This document shows positions 1 through 7,983 of a stretch of DNA of 64,000 bases, in pieces. This DNA is from Minicystis rosea. Its GTDB lineage: Bacteria; Myxococcota_A; Polyangia; Polyangiales; Polyangiaceae. The notes beneath the pieces were generated by a model. That model did no database searches. It was not told the DNA's origin and saw nothing but the letters and a program-made list of their open reading frames with translations. The translations under genes and the position numbers were made by a program. The DNA is taken from assembly GCA_001931535.1 (NCBI GenBank), contig CP016211.1, positions 6,307,573-6,371,572 on the forward strand. Reading direction: 5' to 3'. The first letter of the stretch is position 1, and the number at the start of each line of letters is the position of its first letter.

Positions 1-1562
1 GCCGGTGTTTCGCGCGAAGGCTCGGAGATCGATGCCGGCGCCTCGCCGTCCACGAAGGGCAGCGCCGCGCTCGCGGGCACGTCGAACGCGAGCGCAGTTC
101 CTGTGAAAGGCTTCGCGGCACGGGGCGCATCGTTCGGATCCGCGATCGACGGCGGCGGAGATGGGAAGCTCGGATCGCTCGGCCTCGTGCCCTCCGCCTG
201 CGCATCCTTCGTCTCGTCAGCAGACGTCGACGCCGCACGAGGCAACGCTGCTCCACCTTCCGATCCCGCGAACGGGAGCGCCGGACCACGTGGCACGTCG
301 AGCGCGAGCGCCGTGCCGCCGAGGTCCTTCTTCGGTGCGGGTGCATCGCGTGCAGGCTCGGCGATCTCGGCCGGAGCCTCACCGTCGACGAACGGCAACG
401 CCGGCCCCGACGGCACATCGAGCGCGAGCGCCGTTCCCGCGAGCTTCTTCACCGGCGCCACGGGCGCGCCGGCCTCCGCGCCTGGGAACGGCAGCGACGG
501 TCCGCGCGGGAGATCGAGCGCCAGCGCGGTGCCCGTGAACCGCTTCACCGGCAGCACTTCCTCTCCCTCGGCATCGAGCTCGATCTCGATCCCGCCCTCC
601 GCGACCTCGGGCGGCGCCTCCCCGTCCACGAAAGGCAGCGCTGGACCGCGCGGCACATCGAGCAACAGCGACGTCCCCGCGAGCTTCGGTCGGGGCGCGG
701 GAGCGATCTCCGCGGGCTCGAAGATCCTCGGCTCCTCGCGCCGCACGGGCGCTTCGGCCTTGCGGCGCGAGGTGCGCACGCGCGCGCGATGATGCTCGAA
801 GAGCCGGCGGAAATCGCGTTCCTCCTCGGGATCCTGCGCGAGCCGCGCCTTCCATGCGGCGGAGATCGCGGGCAGCTCGCGGCCCGTGAGATCGTAGCGA
901 ACGAGCACGCGCTCGCGATCGGCGCCCGGCTCGGCGAGCTCCGCCGAGATCCGCGCCCAGGTGTCGAGATCCATCCCGTCGCCCGTCACCGGCTCGAGGG
1001 GACGCTCGACCGAAGACGCGACGATCGGCGGCGACGCAGCCTTCTTCCGCTTCGACCAAGGAAATGGTTTGAGCTCCGACGATCCCACCCGCACCGCCGG
1101 CATCGGCCCGGGGCCGTTCTTCGCGATCTCGGCGGCCTGCTTGCGCAGCGCTTCGTCCTCCGCCATCCGGCGCGACCAACGCCGCGTGAGGCGCGCGACG
1201 TCGCTGAGACGAAGCCCCGCCCCCGAGAGCAGATCGAACGGCGCAGGGTGCTTCGACCACGCATGGAGGAACGCGAGCCACGCGCGCAGCTCCGTGTCGA
1301 TGGGCTTCACGCTGCGATCGAGGCAATCCTCGGCCTCGCCCCGCTTGTCCCGGAAGGCGATGAAGATCGGTCCCTCGGCGCCGTCGGCGGCGAGCCGCTC
1401 TTTCCATGCGACGTCCGCCGGAGCCCACGCGGCCGGGGAGAGATCCTCGTTGGCGAGCGCCGCGTCGAGCGGATGCTCATCCGCGAGCGCCGCGGTGATG
1501 CCCGCATACTGTTCCAAGGTCACGCCTGCGAGAGGCTCGGGCGAAGGCGCGGCGACGGACAT
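1..1562 (-). CDS. Partial hypothetical protein with repeated 'LPF' segments (C-terminus beyond window)
   Basis: The frame opens with an ATG at 1562 and stays open to the window edge, giving 520 codons without a stop; the C-terminus is missing. The first ~200 residues form a mixed region (begins MSVAAPSPEPLAGVTLEQ) with Trp-centred segments such as AAWKARLAQDPEEERDF. From about residue 290 onward a ~20-residue unit of the form GTALALDVPRGPALPF, often followed by a VDGEAP-like tail, recurs five times (plus-strand positions about 41-101, 262-317, 377-437, 479-532, 617-677), separated by 30-45 variable acidic/Pro-rich residues. High GC3 in this frame supports it over the shorter open frames on the other strand. 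Similar LPF-repeat segments occur, as I recall, in myxobacterial proteins near type VI secretion or DUF2169-type genes, but nothing here proves that role. Function unknown. It lies 76 bp downstream of another unknown gene on the same strand. Confidence 0.8.
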   Translation of the reverse strand, partial: MSVAAPSPEPLAGVTLEQYAGITAALADEHPLDAALANEDLSPAAWAPADVAWKERLAADGAEGPIFIAFRDKRGEAEDCLDRSVKPIDTELRAWLAFLHAWSKHPAPFDLLSGAGLRLSDVARLTRRWSRRMAEDEALRKQAAEIAKNGPGPMPAVRVGSSELKPFPWSKRKKAASPPIVASSVERPLEPVTGDGMDLDTWARISAELAEPGADRERVLVRYDLTGRELPAISAAWKARLAQDPEEERDFRRLFEHHRARVRTSRRKAEAPVRREEPRIFEPAEIAPAPRPKLAGTSLLLDVPRGPALPFVDGEAPPEVAEGGIEIELDAEGEEVLPVKRFTGTALALDLPRGPSLPFPGAEAGAPVAPVKKLAGTALALDVPSGPALPFVDGEAPAEIAEPARDAPAPKKDLGGTALALDVPRGPALPFAGSEGGAALPRAASTSADETKDAQAEGTRPSDPSFPSPPPSIADPNDAPRAAKPFTGTALAFDVPASAALPFVDGEAPASISEPSRETP

Positions 1563-1638
1563 GGCGCGCGATCATCGCGCGACGGGTCGCCCGCGTTCAA
1601 GCCGGGAGCGGGCCTTTCGCGATCACCGCGGCACCAAG

Positions 1639-2580
1639 CTATCGGCGCGGGCGCGCTCGCTCGGTGAGCTCCGCCGAGAGCTGCTCCGCCTCCCACAAAT
1701 AGAGGGCGGCCCGCGTCGCGCCCTCCGCGCCGCGCGCGGCCAGGCGAAAGCACACCGTGTCCCAACGATGCACCAGATCGTCCCAAGCCTCGAGCGCTGC
1801 TTCGTCGAGCCCGCGCTCCGCGCGCCGAGCCTCGAACGCCGCGATCAGCGCCTCCATCGCATCGAAGACGAACCGCGGCGCACCTTCGCCTTGCATGGCT
1901 TGCAGCCAGTGATGCGCGCCCGCGCGGCGGGCATACATGCAGCGACGCGTGCCCGCGTCGACGCCGCGCACGGGCGAGCGCCAATCGAGGTGCACGTCGT
2001 CGAGCCCCGGATCGCGTGGCTCGTGTCGCCCCACGCAGAAATGGAGGCTCTCCGCGCCGAGCGGCGACAGCTCGCGCCACGTGATGCAATCGGGCAGCGC
2101 GGCGGCACGATCGAGCCAGCGGGCGATCGGCATGTCCGCCAGGATCGAGAGCGCCGGCCGGCGTTGATGCTCGAGCGCGCCGAAGAGCCCGTCACGCGCC
2201 ACGCGACCCCACGATCCATCGAGCCGATCGCGCGCCATCGCCGGGTCTTCCCACACGACCTTGAACCCCGCGCTCCCACCCCACCAAACGTTGCGGATGT
2301 ACCGGATCTCCCGCCACAGCGAAGGATCGATGTCCCGAATGCGATCGTGAACGCGCACGATGACGTTGAGCCCCGTGAGCCCGATGCGCTCGATCGCCTC
2401 CTCGACGTTTCGCGGCGTGCCCGGCGACCAGAAGGCGTTGGCGAGGTTCAGCTCGGAGCCGGCGCGCCCCGCGATGCGATCGACGAAGCTCCGCGCGACG
2501 ACCTCGACGAGAGGTGCGTCGAGCAGATCGGAGAGCGCCCCGGCGAGCGCGGGGCGGGAGCCCGTCGCGGCGCGCGGCAC
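1639..2580 (-). CDS. Hypothetical protein, 313 aa
   Basis: I do not recognise this family. The start is a GTG at 2580, only two bases after the TGA of the upstream YggT-type gene, which suggests translational coupling. The protein is soluble, with no signal peptide or membrane segment, and rich in Trp and Arg. It has conserved-looking patches (NVWWGGSAGFKVVWEDP, ITWRELSPLGAESLHFCVGR, HWLQAMQGEGAPRF) and a helical Ala/Glu/Arg-rich C-terminal third. Codon use fits its neighbours. Its position between a YggT protein and the LPF-repeat protein gives no firm clue to function. Confidence 0.8.
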   Translation of the reverse strand: MPRAATGSRPALAGALSDLLDAPLVEVVARSFVDRIAGRAGSELNLANAFWSPGTPRNVEEAIERIGLTGLNVIVRVHDRIRDIDPSLWREIRYIRNVWWGGSAGFKVVWEDPAMARDRLDGSWGRVARDGLFGALEHQRRPALSILADMPIARWLDRAAALPDCITWRELSPLGAESLHFCVGRHEPRDPGLDDVHLDWRSPVRGVDAGTRRCMYARRAGAHHWLQAMQGEGAPRFVFDAMEALIAAFEARRAERGLDEAALEAWDDLVHRWDTVCFRLAARGAEGATRAALYLWEAEQLSAELTERARPRR

Positions 2581-2582
2581 GC

Positions 2583-2834
2583 TCAGGCGCCGAGCAGGCT
2601 ACGCAGGAGATGGAGGCCGAGCAGGACGATCAGCGGCGACCAGTCGAGCGGGCCGGGGATGCGGCGGGCGATGGGACGCACGGCGCGGAGCAACGGCTCG
2701 GCCACCGATCGCAGCGCGCGCAGCACGAAATTGTCCGGGTTGATGTCGAGCCAGGTGGCGATGACGGTGCCGATCACCGCGAGCTCGACACCGCGGAGAA
2801 CGATGAGAATCAGGGAAATGAGCGCAGCAGGCAT
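2583..2834 (-). CDS. YggT family integral membrane protein
   Basis: An 83-residue protein with two hydrophobic helices (ALISLILIVLRGVELAVIGT near the N-terminus, WSPLIVLLGLHLLRSLLG at the C-terminus). They flank the stretch typical of YggT proteins: an ATWLDINPDN-like segment, then LRSVAEPLLRAVRPIARRIP. I chose the ATG at 2834 because GAGGTGA lies just upstream; an in-frame start further 5' would add a non-hydrophobic leader. YggT proteins are small inner-membrane proteins of poorly defined role, linked in various bacteria to osmotic tolerance or cell-division membrane biology. Its stop lies two bases before the GTG of the next gene. Confidence 0.88.
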   Translation of the reverse strand: MPAALISLILIVLRGVELAVIGTVIATWLDINPDNFVLRALRSVAEPLLRAVRPIARRIPGPLDWSPLIVLLGLHLLRSLLGA

Positions 2835-2953
2835 CGCTTCACCTCGGGTGGCCAACGGGGCCGCCGGGAAAGCTAACCTCCGCGGCGCGCGGTTCAACCC
2901 GGTCTGCACGAAGGTCTTTCCCAAGGCCCGCGCCTCCCGCGTAGACTGCGGAC

Positions 2954-3406
2954 GTGAAGCCGACGACCGAGCTCCAGCCCCTCACCGACGCCCTCCTCGC
3001 CAAGTTCGGATCCAGTGACAAGGGGCTCACCGCCGCCGTCGATCTCACGGTCCTCGTGGCCATGGCCGACGATCGCATCGACGAGGCCGAGATGGAGGCG
3101 CTCATCGCTTCGGTCGATGGCTTGCTCGGCGTGCGCCTCGCGACCTACGTCGCCAAGCACCTCGTGACCGAGAGCCGCGACAAGATCCGCCTCACCGGCG
3201 CCGAGGCACGCGCGCGGGACATCGGCCACACGCTCGCCGTCCACGGCGCCGGAGAAGAAGGCCTCCGTCTCGCGCTCGCCATCGCTTGGACCAGCGAAGG
3301 CCTGGCCCCGAGCGAGCGCTCCATCATCGGCGTCGTCGGCGAAGCAGCCGGCGTGAGCGCGACGCGCATCGACGCGCTCGCCGAAGCGAGCAAGCCCGCG
3401 ACCTGA
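2954..3406 (+). CDS. TerB-like domain protein
   Basis: A 150-residue protein with a GTG start (MKPTTELQPL). It has the helical TerB-like fold signature: hydrophobic DLTVLVAMADDRIDEAEMEAL, where the acidic DDRIDEAE loop resembles the metal-binding TerB segment, and a second related half (ALAIAWTSEGLAPSERSII). TerB-like domains occur in tellurite/stress resistance proteins and as cytoplasmic modules near membranes; the specific role here is unknown. It is divergent from the yggT gene 119 bp away and convergent with the lipoprotein gene at 3530-4735. An imperfect hairpin just past the stop (about 3405-3441, CGCTCGG/CCGAGCG core) could terminate it. Confidence 0.75.
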   Translation: MKPTTELQPLTDALLAKFGSSDKGLTAAVDLTVLVAMADDRIDEAEMEALIASVDGLLGVRLATYVAKHLVTESRDKIRLTGAEARARDIGHTLAVHGAGEEGLRLALAIAWTSEGLAPSERSIIGVVGEAAGVSATRIDALAEASKPAT

Positions 3407-3529
3407 TCGCGCTCGGCTCGTGCTGCCCGAGCGCGTCGATCCAACGCTCGACCGACACGTAAAATCGCGACGCCGCGCAGCTCCGGAGGAAGGTGCTCTC
3501 CATCCGGAGCCGCACGCGGGCGAGGATCG

Positions 3530-4735
3530 TCACATCGGCCCAGGGCCGCCCGGCTTCGTATGATCCCAAGGGAACGCGAAGGTGGAGCACGGGCCGCTGA
3601 AGAGCTGCATCCCGTTCTCGTCGGTGCCGGCCGGATCGGCCGCGTCGACGCTCGACTCGAACGCGCGCGTGGCGTCGGCGAAGCCGAGCAGCTCGCACAT
3701 CTCCTGATCGCCGAAGCCCCAGCCCACCGCCTCCGATCGCTGGTTGATGTACTCGCAGCCGAAGCTGAAGCCGTCGGCCTTCGACATGTCGAGCGGCGGA
3801 TCGAAGGCGCGCCCGTGCGCTTCGGAGGTGAAGCCCTTCACCTCGATCAAGTTCTTCTTGTCGTCCGGCCCGCCGAGCACGTCGACGAAGAACCGCGTCG
3901 CCATCGCGTGGGTGTGCGGCAGGATGTAATAGACCGACAGATCGAGCTTTCCCCCGGGGAATTGGCTCGCGATCGCGCAGTTGCCGGTGAAGCGCGAGGA
4001 CGCGTGCGGCGGGATGTTGAGCCCGTCGTACGTGAGGTGGAAGGGCACGAGCTTCACCTTCACATCGGCGATCGGCAGGCTGTAGAGGCTGAGCTCGATG
4101 TGCCCCGTCACCGCCTCGCTGCCCGTGTTGAGCAGGTGCACGTCGCTGATGATGCGCGAGTACGGCGGGATGCGGACCGCGGCGCCGCCCGGGAATTTCT
4201 GCACTTCGTGCCCCGCCTGCGTCGACTGCGCGTAGAGCACGCCGCCGTAGATCGCGGCGTCGAGCTGCTGATACCCGCGCTCCGAGCACTTCCACACCCC
4301 GTCCTCGCCCTTGTAGAGATTGTCGGGCACGTAGGTCCAATTGGAGTGGTGCGACGCCTCGTCCTGCGTGAGCTCGACCGCGTTGACCCAGATCTCCTCG
4401 GCGTTGTTCAACGTCCAGCTCTGGCAGAGGCCGAGCACCTCTTCACCGGGCTGCGTGGTGAACGACTGGAAGTCGTGCGTGGTCACCGTGCCGTCGAGCG
4501 GCTCGCAGTGCCCGGCGAGCGACGCGTATTTGCCGGCGCCGCACGCTTCACAGCGCGCTTCCTTGCCGTCGGACACACAAGCCTGCTGCTTGCCGACGCA
4601 CGTCGACACCATGCTCGCGCACGGGTCCGGTGTGGTCGTCATGGGCCCAGTGGTCTCGTTTTCGTTGGAGCAGCCCGCGGAAACGAGCGCAGCGAAGGCG
4701 AGCGCGAAGGGCGAGAAGCGAGCGCGAAGGGACAT
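3530..4735 (-). CDS. Secreted lipoprotein resembling copper type II monooxygenases (PHM/DBH-like C-terminal fold)
   Basis: A 401-residue predicted lipoprotein: MSLRARFSPF then a hydrophobic helix and a lipobox ending SAGC, followed by Asn/Glu/Thr-rich sequence. I start it at the ATG at 4735 because GGAGGT precedes it by about five bases. A Cys-rich segment (about residues 38-75, CASMVSTCVGKQQACVSDGKEA) comes first. Then comes a beta-rich domain with IPPHASSRFTGNCAI and YYILPHTHAMATRFFVDV; the His-X-His arrangement resembles the copper-binding part of ascorbate-dependent monooxygenases and related myxobacterial proteins. The enzymatic assignment is inference from these motifs. It follows the vWA gene pair on the same strand with a 103-bp gap, so linkage is possible but not shown. 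Confidence 0.75.
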   Translation of the reverse strand: MSLRARFSPFALAFAALVSAGCSNENETTGPMTTTPDPCASMVSTCVGKQQACVSDGKEARCEACGAGKYASLAGHCEPLDGTVTTHDFQSFTTQPGEEVLGLCQSWTLNNAEEIWVNAVELTQDEASHHSNWTYVPDNLYKGEDGVWKCSERGYQQLDAAIYGGVLYAQSTQAGHEVQKFPGGAAVRIPPYSRIISDVHLLNTGSEAVTGHIELSLYSLPIADVKVKLVPFHLTYDGLNIPPHASSRFTGNCAIASQFPGGKLDLSVYYILPHTHAMATRFFVDVLGGPDDKKNLIEVKGFTSEAHGRAFDPPLDMSKADGFSFGCEYINQRSEAVGWGFGDQEMCELLGFADATRAFESSVDAADPAGTDENGMQLFSGPCSTFAFPWDHTKPGGPGPM

Positions 4736-4838
4736 GAGACCTCCGCACCGCACTTTATCATCAGTGCATCGCGGACCACGGAGCGGAACCCGTGCTGCCG
4801 CTCACGCAAAACGAGGCATCACCGCCTGACGGATCGCG

Positions 4839-5990
4839 TCAATGCGGGGCGCGCGCCGCGGCGAGCACGGCGGGCGCGAGCAGATAACCGAAGCCGGCAT
4901 TGTCCAGACGACGGCACAGCTCCACCTCGGACGATCCGAGCGCGGCCGCCGTCGCGGACAGCGAGAAGCCGTGCTTCGAGAGCATCTGGAGCAGGTGCGC
5001 GCGGCGCGTCTGCGCGTCGGTGAGCCGATACGTCTTCAGATACTCGACGGCGCCGTCGTCTCGGACGATGGCCTCGCCGATGTGATTCTCTTCGTCGAGC
5101 CGCAGCTCGGGGATGAACCGCACGAGGCGGAATCGGTCCATCGTGTAGACGACCTCGGATCGCAACGCGCGCCCGATCGCGCCCGAAGCGAGGATCGTCG
5201 CGAACTCCGCCCACTCGCGACGCACGCCCGCGAGCGCGGCCCGCAGATCCTCGAGCGTGTGCACGCGCGCGGCATCGATGCTCGACATCGCGGCCGGCGC
5301 CTCGGGATAGAGGTAGCCGTAGCGATAGAGCAGCTCGCCGTAGAAGTCTTCGATCAGGCTCGCGTGGAGCGCGCGGTAGTCCTCGGGGTGCGGCACCACG
5401 AAGGCCGAGGCCAAGGCATCGGCGATGAAGACGAGCACGCCCACCTGGCCCTCGTGGATCTCGAAGAGACGCAGCGCGTCCGCGAAGCCGGGCAGCGCCG
5501 CGCCGCGCACCGATCGCTCCGTGCGCGGCGAGAGACCGGTCCGGACGGCGCGCTGCGAGTACTCGCTCCAAGCGATGTCGGGCCCGTTGAAGCAGAGCGC
5601 GAGGAAGCCCTCCATGGCGAGGTGGAGCGGCAGGAAGCGCAGCGTGTTGTCTTCCTCGCGGCGCACCATGCGATGGAGCAGGCGCACGCATCCACCGAAG
5701 CTCTTTCCATCACGCGGCTTGCCGGTCGCCGCCAGCGACGCGCCGAAGCTCGCCATGGTGCCCTCGCTTCCCCACGAGACCACGAGCCCGTGCGGCACGA
5801 AGGACGTGTACGTCTCGCTGGCCGCGAGCAGCTTGCCCTTCAGCGACACGACGCCGATGGGCTCGTCGTAGCGGCGGCGCGCGAGGCGGAGATCCTCGCG
5901 CACCGTCCGGCGGAGGAGCGGCACCAGCCGAACGTTGCCGAAGACCTGCGCGGGCGCGAGATCGAGGCCGTGGAGATCGAGCTTGTCCAT
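4839..5990 (-). CDS. Conserved hypothetical protein coupled to a vWA protein
   Basis: A 383-residue soluble protein starting MDKLDLHGLDLAPAQVFGNV. Its ATG (5990) shares a base with the TGA of the upstream vWA gene (TGATG), so the two are translationally coupled. Visible segments include VRLVPLLRRTVREDLRL, SWGSEGTMASFGASL, FNGPDIAWSEYSQRAVRTG, and a C-terminal tail that looks like a helix-turn-helix (RAHLLQMLSKHGFSLSATA followed by SEVELCRRLDNAGFGYLL), reminiscent of Fis-type HTH ends. I do not recognise the main domain with certainty; it may belong to the ARPP-type families that travel with vWA/TROVE-like proteins. No signal peptide or membrane segment. Its function is probably shared with its partner. 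Confidence 0.8.
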   Translation of the reverse strand: MDKLDLHGLDLAPAQVFGNVRLVPLLRRTVREDLRLARRRYDEPIGVVSLKGKLLAASETYTSFVPHGLVVSWGSEGTMASFGASLAATGKPRDGKSFGGCVRLLHRMVRREEDNTLRFLPLHLAMEGFLALCFNGPDIAWSEYSQRAVRTGLSPRTERSVRGAALPGFADALRLFEIHEGQVGVLVFIADALASAFVVPHPEDYRALHASLIEDFYGELLYRYGYLYPEAPAAMSSIDAARVHTLEDLRAALAGVRREWAEFATILASGAIGRALRSEVVYTMDRFRLVRFIPELRLDEENHIGEAIVRDDGAVEYLKTYRLTDAQTRRAHLLQMLSKHGFSLSATAAALGSSEVELCRRLDNAGFGYLLAPAVLAAARAPH

Positions 5991-7420
5991 CACGAGGCCT
6001 GCACGTGCAGGAGCCGAGCCACGCGGCCGGCGAGGTAGGTCTCCAGATCGTCGAGCGAAGCCTCGCCCGCGGCGAAGCGCGCGAAGCCGATCATGGTGGG
6101 GATGTCCTCCGCGTCGCGCAGGCCCACCGTGGGCACGGCCGGCGAGAGGGCGCGAGGCGCATAGCCATCGGCATCGAACACCGGGTTCAGGTGCACGATG
6201 GACGGCCCGCCCGGCCGCGCCAGCCGCGCACGCCACACACGCAGCACCTCGGAAGCGCCGTGCGGCGGATCGTTCTCGTATCCATCGGAGACGATCGCGA
6301 TCACGTCCGCGCCCCACGCGATCGCGTCGAGGATCGGCGTGGCCAGATCGGTCGCGCCGCGGGCCTCGACGAGGATCTCGTCGGTGACCTTGGAGGACCA
6401 GAAGGCCCGATACTCGCGCGAGGCCGCGCGCAGGAACGCGCTCGCCGCGAGCGCGACCGCGAGCGGCCGGCGGCGCTTTTCGCTCGATCCCGACGACGAG
6501 TAGCTCGCGTCGAGGACCGCGGCCACCCTACCGAAGCGCGCGCCGGTGCGGGCCGCGGCGCGGTGCGCGGCCCGATCGAGCGCGGCGTGGAGCTCGTCCC
6601 TCCGGCTCATGCGCTCCTCGCGCGGCAGCGAGAGCACGTAGCTCGCGAGCCGCGTCGGCGGGGCGGCCGCGAGATCGATGGCGAAGCGCTCGCCGAGGAC
6701 GCGCTCCGACGTGCCCTGCAAACGCAGGCGCTCGCCGGCCGTGAGGCGCGGCGCGATGCGCTGGAGGAAGACCTCGCGCGGCACGCCCCGCCGCACCGCG
6801 AGCCCTTCGGCGATGGTGAAGGGCAGATCGTAGAGCGCGCCGTCGGCGAAGTGCGCCTGTCGAAACGACTCGAAGAGCGGCGTCTCGAAGCGGCGCTCGC
6901 GAAGCGCGCGGAACAGGAACGCACCCGTCTCGTCCGGAGGCGTGAAGCGGAGGTGCGCGTGCACCGCTGCCGCCCGCAGCGCGCGCCGGTACTTCACGGC
7001 CTCGAACGCGGGATCGCGCCGCGACGCGAGGTAATCGCGCACCACCGCGCGGGCCCGGCGATTGTTCACCCGGCGCGCCGCGAGCGTGGACAGCACGTGA
7101 TACGCCTGGTGCGTGGGCAGCGCGCGCAGGGTCGCGGCGATCAGCGCGCCCTCCTCGGCCCGATGAGCGGACGCCACGTCGCGGCCCGTCGAGAGGAGGC
7201 GCACGATGGCCGTCGCCTGGCTGAAATGGTTGATGCCCGCGGCCAGCGCACGCGCATAGAGCAGCCGATAATTGCCGAGGATGTAGTCGTGGAGAAACTC
7301 GATGGAGACCTGCTGCCCGGTCGCATCGGCGTAGAACTCGCGCTGCCCCGTGCACGCGAAGCACGCGTTGATGAACATCACGAGGTCCTCGCGCGTCACG
7401 CGCTCGGCGGCGGTGGTCAT
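5990..7420 (-). CDS. vWA-domain protein with N-terminal helical repeats (TROVE-like layout)
   Basis: A 476-residue cytoplasmic protein. Residues ~1-290 are predominantly helical (for example SIEFLHDYILGNYRLLYARA, and TLRALPTHQAYHVLSTLAAR), consistent with an alpha-solenoid. Residues ~300-440 form a von Willebrand A domain: a MIDAS motif DASYSSSGS near residue 305 (DxSxS form), a Thr in ARGATDLATP, and the acidic loop in IAIVSDGYEN. An intact MIDAS predicts divalent-metal-dependent ligand binding. A helical domain followed by a vWA domain resembles TROVE/Ro60 RNA-binding proteins, but I cannot confirm homology by eye. The start at 7420 has GGGAGAG upstream. It is the first gene of a tightly overlapping pair with the gene at 4839-5990. 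Confidence 0.82.
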   Translation of the reverse strand: MTTAAERVTREDLVMFINACFACTGQREFYADATGQQVSIEFLHDYILGNYRLLYARALAAGINHFSQATAIVRLLSTGRDVASAHRAEEGALIAATLRALPTHQAYHVLSTLAARRVNNRRARAVVRDYLASRRDPAFEAVKYRRALRAAAVHAHLRFTPPDETGAFLFRALRERRFETPLFESFRQAHFADGALYDLPFTIAEGLAVRRGVPREVFLQRIAPRLTAGERLRLQGTSERVLGERFAIDLAAAPPTRLASYVLSLPREERMSRRDELHAALDRAAHRAAARTGARFGRVAAVLDASYSSSGSSEKRRRPLAVALAASAFLRAASREYRAFWSSKVTDEILVEARGATDLATPILDAIAWGADVIAIVSDGYENDPPHGASEVLRVWRARLARPGGPSIVHLNPVFDADGYAPRALSPAVPTVGLRDAEDIPTMIGFARFAAGEASLDDLETYLAGRVARLLHVQAS

Positions 7421-7983
7421 GGCGTCTCTCCCGACGAAAGAAAGCCGCCCGGGGAGAGGAGGAGCGACTGCTAGGACAGCTCCAAATGCTGGTTTTCGGA
7501 AGTCACTCCGAAGTCCCGCGGGCGGCGCCGGAGCCTATTGCACCCGACGTGCCGCCGCCAGACGCCTGAATGTCGCGCGCCGCTCGTCACTTATTATCCC
7601 ATGGGATAGGTGCTTTAGAGCGCGCCTCGACCTGGGCACCGGGCGCGGCCGCGGGATCCAATGGAGCGATGGCGGCTCGGCAATGGGCGCGCATGGCGCC
7701 GTTCGTCGTCGCGCCGGCGGCCCACCGACGGCAACGCCGCGACACACGACACAGATAGCGAGGAACCGTGACGAGAATCGCTTGGCTCGACGACCACCGA
7801 TGAATCATGAATCATGAAGCGTGTTCTTCGAACGAGAAGAGGACCGCAAGGGCGCAAGGGGCGCGGGGAAGCGGGAGAAGAATCGCAGTTCCTTTGCGTG
7901 CTTGCGGTTTCTTGGTGCGGTGCTCCGAGCTCGCACCCGTGGTCGAGAAGCGTGAACGCTGATCTTGGAGTGTCGCTCCGCGC
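7421..7983. other. Intergenic region between divergent genes, no supported gene
   Basis: These 563 bases separate the divergently transcribed vWA gene and the zinc-ribbon protease-like gene. Short open frames occur on both strands but none has a recognisable product or a good ribosome-binding site. Visible landmarks are a perfect 14-base palindrome TATCCCATGGGATA at 7595-7608 and a small direct repeat of AATCATGA around 7803-7816. Promoters for both flanking genes must lie here; no convincing -35/-10 pair is visible. Confidence 0.5.

Noticed and set aside
7595..7608. Palindrome TATCCCATGGGATA as a regulator-binding site
   Set aside because: It is perfect but isolated, and neither neighbouring gene encodes a regulator; kept only as a landmark of the intergenic region.
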